Below, piece by piece: positions 34,851-46,360 of a DNA stretch of 64,000 bases. The notes below the pieces were generated by a model. The model did no database searches and was not told the DNA's origin. It saw only the letters and a program-made list of their open reading frames with translations. Origin of the DNA: Myxocyprinus asiaticus (taxonomy: Eukaryota > Chordata > Actinopteri > Cypriniformes > Catostomidae). The number at the start of each line of letters is the position of its first letter. The stretch's first letter is position 1. Position numbers and translations under genes: made by a program. The DNA is taken from assembly GCF_019703515.2 (NCBI RefSeq), contig NC_059358.1:48998594-49062593 (forward strand). Direction: 5' to 3'.

Positions 34851-36758
34851 AATCAGAACAGCAAAACGCCAGTACAGGAACAAGATTGAAGGACAGTTTA
34901 ACACCACCAACTCTAGAAGCATGTGGCAGGGAATTAACATCATCACAGACTTTAAAGGGAATAAAAACTCCGCCATGAACACCGCTGCCTCTCTCCCGGA
35001 TGAGCTAAATATTTTTTGTGCTCGTTTTGAGGGAAATAACACCGCCCGCGCGGAGAGAGCTCTCGCGGCCGAAGCTACAGAGGTTAGTTCACTCTCCGTA
35101 CTCTGTAGCGGATGTAAACCAATCCTTCCGACGGGTGAATATCCGCAAAGCCGCGGGCTCAGACGGCATTCCGGGCTGCGTCATCAGAGCGTGCGCGAAC
35201 CAGCTGGCTGGTGTTTTTACAGACATTTTCAACCTCTCTTTGTCTGTAGTCCCCACATGCTTTAAAACATCCACCATTGTGCCTGTTCCAAAGCAATCAA
35301 AAATCACTTGCTTAAATGACTGGCGTCCTGTTGCTCTGACCCCCATCATCAGCAAATGCTTTGAGAGACTAATCAGAGATATACATCTGCTCTGTGCTGC
35401 CTCTCTCTCTAGACCCATTGCAGTTTGCTTACCACAACAACCGCTCCACTGATTATGCCATTGCATCTACAATACACACTGCTCTCTCCCACCTGGAAAA
35501 AAAGAACACTTATGTGAGAATGCTGTTTGTAGACTACAGCTCAGCATTCAACACCATAGTGCCCTCCAAGCTAGATGAGAAACTCCGGGCTCTGAGCTTA
35601 AACAGCTCGCTGTGCAGCTGGATCCTGGACTTCCTGTCAAGCAGACACCAGGTGGTTAGAATAGGCAGCAACATCTCCTCATCACTGACCCTCAACACTG
35701 GAGCCCCACAGGGCTGTGTTCTCAGCCCACTCTTGTATTCCTTGTACACACATGACTGTGTGGCAACACATAGCTCCAATTAAGTTTGCTGATGACACGA
35801 CGGTGGTAGGTCTGATCATTGACAATGATGAAACAGCCTACAGAGAGGAGGTGCACACTCTGACACACTGGTGTCAGGAGCACAACCTCTCCCTCAGCGT
35901 CAGTAAGATAAAGGAGCTTGTGGTGGACTTCAGAAGAAAAGACAGAGAACACAGTCCCATCACCATCAATGGAGCACCAGTGGAGAGAATCAGCAGCTTC
36001 AAGTTGCTGGGTGTCCACATCACTGAGGAACTCACATGGTCCATCCACACTGAAGTCGTTGTGAAGAAGGATCACCAGCGCCTCTTCTTCCTGAGACGGC
36101 TGAGGAAGTTTGGAATGAACCGCCACATCCTCACACGGTTCTACACCTGCACTGTAGAGAGCATCCTGACTGGCTGCATCTCCTCTTGGTATGGCAAAAG
36201 CACAGCCCACAACCGCAAAGTACTGCAAAGGGTGGTGCGAACTGCCAGACACATCATCGGAGGTGAGCTTCCCTCCCTCCAGGACATATATACCAGGTGG
36301 TGTGTGAAAAAAAGCTCGGAGGATCATCAGAGACTCCAGCCACCCGAGTCATGGGCTGTTCTCACTGCTACCATCAGGCAGGCGGTATCGCAGCATCAGG
36401 ACCCGCACCAGCCAACTCCATGATAGCTTCATCCCCCAAGCAATCAGACTTTTGAACTCTTGATCTCCCACGATCAAAATACATCAGCACTTTATTGAAT
36501 AATGTGTATCTATATTGTGTGTATTGTATACTATACAGTGTATGTTATTATTTGTATATTGTTGTGTGTAATTATGTGTATATTAGACTTTAAATTGTGC
36601 TGTGTTAATTTGATGTTATTGTAAATTGGTATATGTCTCATCACTGTCATGACTGCTATGTTGATCGGAACTGCACCCAAGAATTTCACACACCATTGCA
36701 CTTGTGTATATGGCTGTGTGACAATAAAAGTGATTTGATTTGATTTGATTTGATTTGA
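33510..36758 (+). mobile_element. L2/CR1-type LINE, nearly complete copy
   Basis: A plus-strand LINE inserted in L1 copy 2. It begins CAAGATGGCGCCGAG, the same start as the copy at 63712, and ends with ACAATAAAAG and a (TGATT)n tail, typical of fish L2-group elements. It codes for an APE endonuclease and a reverse transcriptase in several frames. L1 sequence resumes with AACTCAAAATAG. The duplication at the ends is not clean. The short 5' leader and single visible ORF suggest near full length. Confidence 0.88.
34851..36423 (+). pseudogene. L2-type LINE reverse transcriptase, frameshifted
   Basis: 35018-35452 carries [14 protein letters not shown] and [18 protein letters not shown]. 35394-35783 carries [13 protein letters not shown] with the first Asp and [17 protein letters not shown]. 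35716-36423 carries KFADDTTVVGLI with the catalytic Asp pair and the C-terminal FKLLGVHI...LQRVVRTARHIIGG region. All catalytic residues are present but lie in three frames, with shifts near 35395 and 35780 and a stop near 34850. Recent-looking decay. Confidence 0.9.
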
Positions 36759-37568
36759 ACTCAAAATAGTCTGTCTTGCCCTGAATAACCAAAACTCCAC
36801 TTTCCGCAACAAAATAGTGTTATATCTATATTTCAGTCAGGTCAATTCTCTGAGGCCATCAGACGACATTCGGCGCTTCAGCTCTGCTTCGGCACTAGTT
36901 CTCGTGCTTTCGATTTTTTGATGAATGAGGCATACTGTGTGATCTGACCCCTAAGAACAGCCTTAAATGCCTCCCAAGCCACACCCACAGAGGATACTAA
37001 GGACCAGTTTTCTCCATATAAACATTGATTTCAGTCTTTAACATTTGTTGGAAATCAGGATTTCGCAAAAGGGATACATTAATGCGCCAACTATATGATT
37101 TCTTTTTCTCTGTGTGTGGCAACATCTCTACACTCACCAGGGCGTGATCTGAGACTAATATTATTCCAATTGAGCAATCAACAACAGATGAGATGAGGGT
37201 CTTAGATATATATAAAAAAATCTATTCTAGAATAAATCTTAAGACTGATGAAAAAAAATTATTGTCCTTACCAGATGGGTTGAAGAGTTGCCAAATATCT
37301 ATAAGACCAAGATTTTTACACATCCTGTGAAGTGTCAATGTTGCTCTAGGGGGCTTACACACTTTTGCTTCACTATGATCAAGGACTGAGTCCATCAATA
37401 AATTAAAGTCTCCTCCCAATATTATATCATGAGGGGTGCCAGAAGCTTGCAACATCTATAAAAGATCTATAAAAAGATCTGTAAAAAAAAGCTCTGATCA
37501 TCAGTGTTAGGTGTGTAAATATTAGCCAAAATCAACTTTTGCCCCTGAATGTCTGCTAAAACTATAAT
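36759..37568 (-). pseudogene. L1 copy 2 ORF2, linker and endonuclease C-terminal part
   Basis: Continuation of L1 ORF2 right of the L2 insertion. 37222-37455 has DIILGGDFNLLMDSVLDHSE with the GGDFN endonuclease motif; 37467-37560 has VLADIQGQKLILANIYTPN. It aligns with copy 1 at 1950-2740. Frame breaks occur near 37460 and 36900-37200. Confidence 0.85.
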
Positions 37569-38555
37569 GACTCTGTAACGATGCTGGCAAAGACAATAAT
37601 GAAGATGATGACGATGAAGTGACAAACCCAAGTGCAGTTTATTTTTCAAACGTTGAATCCCAAAACCCTGACTACAAATGTGAACTAAACATAAACATGA
37701 ACTTGACTTGGATAGACTTGACATGATACATCAAAGCTACATTCACAATACCTGACACCAGACAATGGCAAACATGAGGGCTGTAGGATTATCCATGAAC
37801 AAAGCCATCAAATGAACACAACACCACATTCCACAGATCAGAGAGATCCCCCACCGAGCCATTAGAGAGTCATAAAAACGAATCCATGGCGCCTAAATTG
37901 CTGAAGGAGACCATCTCTCCCATGCCTGCATAATCTCAAACTAGGGTTTGTAATGACAGAGCTGATCAATAAAGTCAACCCTTCTTTGTTCCACAAACTT
38001 AAACCCTCTGTAAGACCAAATGGCCAAGTAACACCTTGTGACCGTAATGCAGGAAATCAGGAAATGGAGACTCATCAAAGACAGTCCCAAGGCCCCTCAA
38101 CATGACCTTCCGAACTTCAACACAGAGCAAAAGCAGGTTTTCTTTGAAAGGTTTCTTTGTGAGATCCTCCTGAATTACAATGAAAAAAACAATGCCAATT
38201 CTATGACTCTTTATTCTGGACGATAATTAGTCATGAGAACCTCATGAGATCCTCATTATTCTGCAAACAGCAGCTAAAATGGAATCCATGAGTTAACCCT
38301 CTAAAATGTACAGAATGCATTTAAACCCACAATGTACACAATACCTAGCCTTCCTAGATAATTCTGCAAATTACTTTGACCTGTGATTACTTTTATAACT
38401 GACAAATTAATGATTATAGCCGATGTACCTTTTAAAATATGTATAGTGATTTGTAATAACACTGACAAATCAATGATTATAATCTTCAGTCTTGTATTTA
38501 TTCATCTCATTGCACTAAGAATGGTAACTATTCAGGTTTCTCATAATGTGTAATG

Positions 38556-40636
38556 TGTTGGGCCTCATGTATTCAGATAGAAGACAAAGGCAGGCCTAAC
38601 TCAAGCCCCCACATTCCAAGTCGTAAATTATACTGATAAAAATTGCGCCAAAATCAAACAAAGGGAGTCCAAAACAGACTACAAATCCCATGAAGCCTTG
38701 CTCACTAAAGGATTGAACTCTCAACTCCTATTGGATGATGCACACAACAGAACATCCCTCAAACATGACATCATCAGGAGTTGAAATACCTCTGAAATGC
38801 TTCCGGGATTTGCTTCCAGCAACTTTGTTTGCAGTGTGTGGACGCAGATCATCGCTGCTCTCATGTACAACCTCGTGGCACAAGGAAGTAACGTCCGACT
38901 TGAAACTGTGGCCATACAATCTCCATCTCGCTGGATGAGTTGAGATTACTCTGTGTTCAACCGAACACTCTAACGGATCCGAAGGAGACCGCTGAGCAAT
39001 CCGCATTTTCATCCATTTGCCTGCAGAAGTGAAGAGATTAAAGATTTCTCTTCCATCTTCAATCAAGTCCACATTTCTGAGTTCTCCGCCAGCCCGCCGA
39101 GAATCAACAGCCGTACCGCCCACCGACAGAGTGAGGAAACGGCCTCCCGTCATCACCCGAGCCTCAAGGAACCGGGTCGGAATTAAAGGACGGATGAACA
39201 CACATTCTGTCCTCATGCGATTCAAGTAAGAGGTTTACGTCTGGGCAGCGATAGAATATTATAGTGTGTTATTCTTGTGTTTCAAGGTTTTTGCTTGTAC
39301 AGTTTACGGACCGCCATGTCCGCTCATTATTAATACTCAGGGTGTTAATTATCACAAATTTGTTTTGCTGTATTGTGGTCCAACCAAATTGGACTGTTGT
39401 GCAATTTCGCCATCGCGGGTGAGACAGGTAAACTGAGTTCATCCATTAAAGTGTCAAAGAACGCGGGACTTTACGAGCTATCCACTGCGTCTCTGAGCGA
39501 TGAACTAACAGCTGCTTTCTCTCCCACGATCGCGAAATCGGCTTTAGGGCCGTCACTTCTCTCTCGTACTAACCACACACACACACACACACACGCGCGA
39601 CCCCTCACAAACATTCTGGCACACATTTTTGGCTCTTAGATAGCTTAATGCTAAAGCCCAGCTTTGTCCCTAAGCTATCGTACAAGCGGATACACGCGGT
39701 AACTGGTAGACGCCATTGACTGGTTTCTCGCCGCCCCCATTCGCGGTCATATTCCCTGGCCGGAAGTCTCGCGTGACATACTCTCCACAAGAGTCATGTC
39801 CGCCATTTTGTGCGCATCCCTCCTTATACACACACACACACACACACACTCGCTCTCACACACACACACACACACACCCTCTTGTGTTATAGGATTATTT
39901 TGATTTCCATATCTAATCATATCACTGTTTAGTTTGTAGTTGTAAGTCGGAAGTTTATTGACTGAATTGTATTAATTATTAATTGATATTACTGCATAAA
40001 TAAACTTTGTTTATATTACAAAGAGAAGTGTTTTGGTTTGTTTTGCATGCACCTGTGTCATGCTGACAGGATGTCAGTGCTCGGATTCAAGCCTTCATTC
40101 ATTGTTTTTTTCCCGAAAATCGATATTCTTCGGATGTCGATTTTCCTAAGAAAACAATCTAATATTGAGACTGTTTTACTATCTGGTTATTAGTCCCTGA
40201 TTCCAGGGTGGTGCCCCGTCAATGTTAATCCTTATTAATATTCTATTGGTTTTTTATCATTGATAATTATCTTTGATGATTGTTGAATTTGAATGATCAA
40301 TAAGCTAGTGTTAATTTTAATTAATGTTTCATGGATGTTAACAATTAACGATTATCTTTGATAATTGTTGATTTAAAGGATTAGAAAAAGCTAACATTGA
40401 TTCTCATCAATGTTCTATTGATTTTAATAATTAATAATTGTCTTTGATAATTATTAATTATTGCTAATAACCAAACCCGCTCCTAAACGTAGTGCACTAC
40501 ATTTACTGGAGCCCCATATGAGGTTTTAATGAGTTAGATTCAATTAATTAATTTAAATATGAATTAATAACTAAAGAAATAATTATTAATTATTTCTGAT
40601 AGTAACACTGATCTAAACAACCAGTAAAGCCCTACA
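38556..40636 (+). mobile_element. Solo LTR (ERV-1 family), plus orientation, 2.08 kb
   Basis: Starts TGTTGGGCCTCATG and ends GTAAAGCCCTACA, the full LTR in transcription direction. An AATAAA lies near 40000, followed by GT-rich sequence. The flanks AATG and TCCT do not match, so one flank has changed or the LTR arose by recombination. It contains the antisense frame 39216-38728 and several TTATC/GATAA inverted motifs in its last 500 bp. Confidence 0.85.
38728..39216 (-). other. Antisense open frame of about 162 codons in the 2.08-kb LTR
   Basis: Homologue of the frame at 5954-6439 with about 80 percent identical residues by eye. It is open from the ATG at 39216 to the stop at 38728. It lies antisense to LTR transcription. 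No recognised domain. Confidence 0.3.
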
Positions 40637-40714
40637 TCCTGTTTCATGTTGTATGTGTTAGATTAGTTTTATGTTTAGAATAGCAATAAAGTTTGTCTGT
40701 ATTTAATTTAATTA

Positions 40715-40964
40715 TAATTTAATTATATTTATTTATCACACATTATACATTTTGCACATATACAGTGAAATTCTTTTTTTCACATATCGCAGCTAAGCTG
40801 GGGTCAGAGTGCAGGGTCAGCCATGATACAGCACCCCTGGAGCAGATAGGGTCAAGGGCCTTGCTCAAGGGCCCAACAGTGGCATCTTGGCAGTGCTGGG
40901 GCTTGAACCCCCAACTTTCTGATCAGTAACCCAGAGCCTTAACTGCTGAGCCACCACTGCCCCT
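40715..40964 (-). mobile_element. tRNA-derived SINE
   Basis: On the minus strand it starts GGGGCAGTGGTGGCTCAG with a box A-like segment, then box B GGTTCAAGCCCC, then a conserved body (GGCCCTTGAGCAAGGCCCTT), and ends AATTTCACTGTATATGTGC...TAAATAAAT. The head is tRNA-like and the tail resembles LINE tails; this type is abundant in teleosts (V-SINE-like, my assignment). It sits in the third-family LTR. Confidence 0.8.
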
Positions 40965-41701
40965 ATTCAAAGATAATTTGACTGTGGTATATTTTGATAA
41001 ATTATCTCATCCCTGTTTTTAAAAGATTTCGCTTCAAAGATATACCTAAATATGTGTAATATTATTTTCAATAAGCCACGAGAATAATAGTACTCCAATA
41101 AGTGAATTAACCATTATTTCCTTATTAAAGCTAATTCCTTACAATAGAAATCGTGAGCAGATACAATACATGTTGTATTATGATTTTAATAGTGGAGAAT
41201 TTTATTCAGACAAATAATCTAGTTATTTGTTATTTATCTAATTTATAATGGTTGTCGAATGCGACTAATTCCAATATAAATTTCCTTACATAATAATGTA
41301 GAATAAGGACAGTTTAATTTAATTCCTAGCTCACACATACTGTTTTCCTACATATAATGTTGGGGGTATGCGGGCACTTTAACCCATCCCGTGTACATTT
41401 ATACTACCAAATTCCCTACAGGGCTTAAATACAAGGACATGGGTAACAGGTAAACAAGACAACCAATCACAGGACTAAACTATAAACAAGATAACAAGAC
41501 TAAATTAACTTTAACCAATGAAAAGACAAGACTAACAACAAAGTAATCAAACAATGAACCAATGAAAACAAGACACATGAACAGAGGAAACACATGACAA
41601 GATCACATGAGGGAACAGGAAATCACATGACAGGAACAGGAACTAAACTTGAAAATAAAAGACATGAAAACAAGAACAAAACACATAAACATGACAAACT
41701 C

Positions 41702-41975
41702 TTCCTATTTTATCTTTAATCTGTTTGAGAAATTTGAATTGTAGATGTTTACTTATCAATGTAATGACTCCCCTATTCTTACTCGAGCCAGCACTAAAGA
41801 AAACATGTCCACCCCATATCTTCCCAAATTTTTCAGCTTACTGCGGGGAAAGAAACACTATATCATATTTCTTATGCTTAAGAAAAGAAATAACATTCCT
41901 TCTTTTTATGCGGTGCCCCAACCCATTCACATTCCCTCGTGGAGAGAGATAATCCACTCATATTAACATTTGACA
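41702..41975 (-). pseudogene. L1 copy 2 ORF2, endonuclease N-terminal part
   Basis: L1 ORF2 resumes right of the LTR insertion. On the minus strand it has the KYDIVFL region and the ORF2 start close to 41975, aligning with copy 1 at 2740-3024. Compared with copy 1 it is shorter by a small deletion near the KETHLS site (about 41845). Confidence 0.75.
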
Positions 41976-42009
41976 TATTGATATAATAAAAAAAATAAAC
42001 TGTGTGTCA

Positions 42010-42960
42010 AAAGCAAGATTATACAGACCACATTCCCCATTAATGCAACAATCAAACCCCGAACGTCCCCCCAAGCAAAACAAACAGAAAAAAGAAAAAC
42101 GTGCGCATTAACCCCGCACGACAGCGCCAACCGGCATCAATCCCTCTAAACTCAAAAGGTCCATGTATGCCTACGAGAGTCCCCATGACAACTTTGCCGT
42201 CGGATTCCTCAAGTCAAGTTTTGTGCTTCTGCACAAATTTTGTGAGGCAAAATTACATAACAGAATATACTTTGTAAAACAGGACCCAGCCAACAGGCAG
42301 AATAAACACAAAGAACATATAGATTCATTCACAGAACTGTCTTGAAGGTGTGTTCCTCCACAAAACAAATTCCAGCTGATATAAAGCCATTCAGTTTCCT
42401 TGGACAGACAAACAATTGTTCAGTGAGCCGGCTGTTTATGAGTATGGCAGATGACGTTATCATTCTAATGTCCCTTAAAAATACTCCACAAAAACAAACT
42501 CCAGCCAACAGGAGGCATAATCACACAGAACGAACGGATTCATCCATAACTGTCCCGAAGCAGTGTTATTCCACAAAACAAGCTCCAGCCGCTAGGCGGA
42601 ACCAGCACGAAAAGAAACAAAACAGGCATCCCGGTTCCTCGGATGATTAAGAGTCAAATTCGCTCTGAGGCCGCGTAAAAAAAATACACTATGCACTATC
42701 CGTCAACTTTACAAAAGACATCCTTTATGTGAGCATGTAGATATTTTGCGGTAATCCATAGTGTCCATTCTCAATCTGGCGGGAACTTCAGTGTAAAAAC
42801 GATCTTCCGTCAATGCAAAAGTTTCTCGGAGTGTCATGCCACAAAACAAACTCCAGCCGCTAGGCAGATCCAAAGCAAAAAGAAACAAAAAATGGCGCCC
42901 AGCTTCCTTAGACAGCTGAGACACTGAACAGTGAGTCAGTCCACTCACTTAAGAAACGCC
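42010..42960 (-). repeat. L1 copy 2 inter-ORF repeat block
   Basis: The core CCACAAAACAAACTCCAGCC recurs near 42277, 42358, 42486, 42571 and 42839, each followed by a GCTAGGCGGAACCAGC-like segment and an A-rich stretch. The same block occurs in L1 copy 1. Spacing is irregular (about 80-270 bp). No reading frame is kept. It is probably a feature of this LINE family. Confidence 0.7.
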
Positions 42961-42969
42961 CAATGGTTT

Positions 42970-43811
42970 ATTCACCCATAGTTTGTATGAAGGCCAGTGC
43001 CTTTTTGGGGCATAAAAATACTTTGCTGCCATCCTTGGTGTCTATTCTCAGTTTGGCCAGAAACATCAGTGCAAAAGCGATCTTCCGTTGATGTAAGAGT
43101 TTTTTACATTCCTTGAACCAATCACATTTCTCTCGTCGAATTCGCAAAATCCGGGAACAAGAAAATATTGTGATTTTTCCAAGAAAGCTTTCCTTTGCTC
43201 CTCGCCTCGCGTAACACGAGAACTTTATCGGATGATCTCAGAAATTTGGCCAGGATTGATCGGGGCCTGTCTCCCTCAGCAGATCTGTGAGCCGGGACTC
43301 TATGAGCTCGCTCGATTTCCAGCTTATGGCCTGTTATGTCGAGCAGACTCGGGAAGAGCTCGTTCAGGAATTTCACCATATCTCTGCTCTCTTCATGCTC
43401 AGGTATTCCAACAATCCGTATATTGTTCCATCGGTTCCTATTTTCGAGATCTTCTAGTTTTTCCAAAATGTATTCCAAGTCTATTTTGGACGTGGGCGGA
43501 TTAGCGGATAATTCCCTTTCCGATGACTCCAGATAATCGATCCATTTCTCAACATCTGCCAATCTTGTGACCAACTCAGAGAATTTTGTTTCCATCGCCG
43601 TAATCGATCGACGTATTACAGTGAGGTCCTCCAAGTCAGCCACAAGCTTCGTCAGCATCACCGAGATATTGGACAGTTGATGCTGAATTTCTTCTCCTGA
43701 CGTGCTTCCCAAATCGAGTCCCCGGCTTGCAAGCCTATCAGAGTCCTCAGCTTGAACACGTAAGTGTCTTTTAATGACTCCAGAGTCTGAGGATTTTGAC
43801 TTCTTTGCCAT
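42970..43811 (-). pseudogene. L1 copy 2 ORF1 protein, one frameshift near the C-terminus
   Basis: The frame 43811-43122 (229 codons) starts MAKKSKSSDSG. Residues about 45-115 form a coiled coil (heptads in NISVMLTKLVADLEDL and LADVEKWIDYLESSE). RWNNIRIVGIPE (about 128-139) begins the RRM domain, followed by IERAHRVP and SILAKFLR. The C-terminal domain (FKECKKLLHQRKIAFALMF) continues in the next frame to a stop at 42970, so one base has been lost or gained near 43125. The usual L1 ORF1p is about 300 residues. It coats LINE RNA as a trimer. Confidence 0.9.
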
Positions 43812-43946
43812 GTTTACCTCAAAGAGCGAATATGTAACTGGGTGTATCGAATCTCATTATAACATGAAAATAATTAAAAAACTAGCAAAGTGCGCAGAGC
43901 TAGTCACTCACACGTCTGCTTCTCGCATGGCGTCACATGACCACTC

Positions 43947-43959
43947 AACAATGATTGTT
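43947..43959. repeat. Target-site duplication of L1 copy 2, right
   Basis: AACAATGATTGTT, partner of 32191-32203, directly outside the L1 5' end. Confidence 0.85.
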
Positions 43960-44562
43960 AATTCTGACAGTGCAAATGTGCTGTTCCACAAATCCAGTGG
44001 AGCATTTTGCAAATACAGTGGTTTTCCTCTCACAGGTGGCAATTGGAAAAAATCTCCCACAGCAATTATATTAATTTTACCAAATGGAGAGTAGTCACCT
44101 GTCTGCTTTATTTATCAAAGCCTACCATGGACATAGGCTAGTAGGCTGTGGTTTATCATAGAACTTTCATCTATAATCAGTATATGCAAGTCACTAAATA
44201 CCACATGCATTGTATTTACTTTTTCTTCTCCTAGGTGTGTAAGGCAATTTTACATCTGTCCCGACTGAAAATGTAGTATGGATGGTCTTGGCACCCAAGG
44301 TGAAAGCAGCAATTCCAGTAGGTGTCAATAGAACAGAAACTTTTATTTGGGATAATAATCTGGTCAACTGATAATGAATAGCTCTGATTAAATGTGACTT
44401 TCCTGTTCCTGCACCTCCAGTAACAAATACATGGAAAGGCTTAGGCTTTTTACCTCTAACTTTCTCTAAGCACCACTGTCTTACTTGATAGGTCTCTGAA
44501 CTCCAAACAAAAATATACTTTCTAAGTAGATTGAGAGCATCTGATCTACAGAAGACATTCAA
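43960..44562 (-). pseudogene. Helentron helicase N-terminal part
   Basis: 44562-44194 (122 codons) has VRQWCLEKV and the Walker A motif VTGGAGTGKSHLI, then LTPTGIAAFTLGAKTIHT (motif Ia). Downstream, after a frame break near 44190, come LIIDESSM (Walker B) and VGDFFQLPPVRG, ending at the L1 insertion. These are PIF1-family helicase motifs in the order seen in Helitrons. It would unwind DNA during rolling-circle transposition. Confidence 0.88.
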
Positions 44563-44850
44563 ACTAGTTTCAAATCAATTGCTTCTTTCATTTTTAATGG
44601 ATAGATCAGGAATTATATAAACATGCTCATCAAGTTCTTTAGATTAATCTCTAATTTCATGTTAAAACATTGTCGACTTTAGAAAGAATTTCATTTTCGT
44701 TTTCAAATAAACACCTATTTCATCCACAACACTTTTGACATCCCGAATAATGCCATCATTAACACATTGCCCATTACAATAGTTGTCTCGTCTCTTAAGA
44801 GATTGATCACTGAATTTTAATGTTAACATTTATATATTTACACATTTGCT
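44563..44850 (-). pseudogene. Upstream Helentron sequence, degraded
   Basis: Minus-strand reading gives pieces such as VNDGIIRDVKSVVDEIGVYL before the helicase start, in the right direction, with stops near 44665. It is probably the region just before the helicase domain. Rep motifs were not found. Confidence 0.5.
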
Positions 44851-46144
44851 GTAAAAAAACAAAAAAGGACAACATATTCACATTTGCCCAGTGAAAAAGT
44901 GCAGGGGACGAACTTAGATTTCATCGAAAGTGTGACACATCCCCGCATCCCCTGGGTATTCTACGCCCATGCTTCAAACCATATGATAACACTCCACAAT
45001 AAGGTTCAATTTATTAATATTAGTCTTGCAATGGCAGAAAGTATGTGTTGTTTCTCGATTATCTTTTATATTATGCATTTTATGCACAGATTTCATTCAT
45101 AGACAGCCATTTCCCCCAAGAATGACATTCAAAAGAATACATACTAGCATACCCTCATGTCACCCTCATGTCATCCCCAAACAGTTGACATCATTTTAGT
45201 GTTAGCATGTACAAGTTCGTTTGACAACTTGTTTTGTGCGTTGTTCCTGCTTTAACTCATCTCTGACATTTTTCAAACAAGTTTTATTATGCAAATGCAT
45301 TTGATAATTTTCATTATAGTCACTGAGAATATATTTCCTTTAGTGTTTTGATGAAACCTGTTCTTATTCAGCATGGAGAACCACAAGGTGACAAAATTGA
45401 CCCCTCCATTTTTACAGAAAGTAATATGCAACTTTGGCTCTATTTTAAAGACTTTTGGGTAAATTAAAGCATTCTGGAAAGGTGATCTTCCCGGACTTGT
45501 ATGATGCCATGTTCCTTGTTGTTCTTATTGAAAAAAAATTTACCTATTAAAACTACAAATTTCTTTGAATTACAGTCTGTTTAAATTGTATTTCCTTAAA
45601 AAATTCTATGTGAAATTTTTAACTCTGTATCCTATTTTACACAAAGACAAAAATGAAGGAATTTATCTGTGCTGTACATGATTCAAACAGATTTTAATAT
45701 TTTTAATATTACAAAATTGTAATATACATTTGAATAAATTTGAATGAATTAAATGTTCAATAAATTGTTTTACATGAAAAAAGGATACATTTCTTTAACC
45801 TTTAATGGACTGTACCTACTAAATTGTGAGTACTAAAGTGATTTTACTCTATAGCTGTAAACACAGTTTAACTGTTAAATTTACACATCTACAGTGATTA
45901 GTTCTACAGTACTTTATATATACTGTAAATTTCAGCTCAGACATATTAAAATTGAAGTAAACAGCAAAAACAGTTCAAATTTAAGACACAATCTACTACT
46001 GTAATTATTTTTGCTGTAAAGTTAATATAGTGTATTTTAATATACGTTATGCAATTAACTACCGTAATTAATTTTGCTGTAAAGAAAATATATTGTATTT
46101 TAATATACTGTATGCAATTAAATATTATAATTTTTTACAGTAAC
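44851..46144. other. Unassigned AT-rich region with a short duplicated segment
   Basis: No gene supported. At 45990-46120 a segment of about 62 bp with GTAATTAATTTTGCTGTAAA and GTATTTTAATATAC occurs twice in tandem with differences. Confidence 0.5.
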
Positions 46145-46360
46145 AATATTGTCACAGATCCACCTGACCTTCCCGCCAAAAACACTCAACCTTCCCGCTC
46201 TCCCGAATACTGATCACCCACACCTGTCTCCAATCACCGTATCAATCAGCTCCTCTATATAACACTCCACTCTCCCTTCAGTCTTCGTCTGGTATCAAAG
46301 CAGTATACAGACTCACTTACCTTCTACTTACCTGACTCTTCAGACACCATTCCAGCGTGC

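Larger units (their letters stand above)
37782..41420 (+). mobile_element. Solo LTR (third family) inside the gypsy-like LTR
   Basis: Starts TGTAGGATTATCC and ends AAATTCCCTACA, flanked by GGGC on both sides (37778-37781 and 41421-41424). The outer LTR reads through as GAGGGCTTAAATAC when it is removed. AATAAAGTTTGTCTG near 40686 suggests plus orientation. It holds a copy of the ERV-1-family LTR (38556-40636) and a SINE (40715-40964). Family not recognised; the 4-bp duplication suggests a retrovirus-like integrase. Confidence 0.7.
37574..41696 (-). mobile_element. Gypsy-like solo LTR split by inner LTR
   Basis: On the minus strand it starts TGTCATGTTTATG (41696) and ends near AAATAAACTGCACTTGGG...CATCGTTACA (37574). 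Flanks GACTC (37569-37573) and AACTC (41697-41701) form a 5-bp duplication with one change; L1 copy 1 has uninterrupted GACTCTTCC at this site. Its own length without the insert is about 480 bp. The inner LTR occupies 37782-41420. Confidence 0.75.
32202..43946 (-). mobile_element. L1-type LINE copy 2, full 5' end, heavily nested
   Basis: A minus-strand L1 inserted in the Helentron helicase. The poly(A) end is the T-rich stretch at 32202-32218, and the 3' UTR holds a reverse-strand AATAAA near 32240. ORF1 begins at 43811 with about 135 bp of 5' leader. ORF2 is split by an L2 LINE (33510-36758) and by a gypsy-like solo LTR (37574-41696). About the last third of ORF2 is missing near 32270 compared with copy 1. 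Flanking 11-13 bp duplications confirm target-primed insertion. Confidence 0.92.
30975..44850 (-). mobile_element. Helitron with endonuclease (Helentron-like), split by L1 copy 2
   Basis: Minus-strand fragments of a Helitron Rep/helicase polyprotein: a PIF1-like helicase start at 44850-43960 and its continuation plus a C-terminal APE-like endonuclease at 32201-30975. Between them sits L1 copy 2, flanked by AACAATGATTGTT on both sides (32191-32203 and 43947-43959). Helicase followed by an endonuclease domain is known from the fish Helitron group often called Helentrons. The Rep (HUH) part is not seen, and the ends are not identified. Confidence 0.88.
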
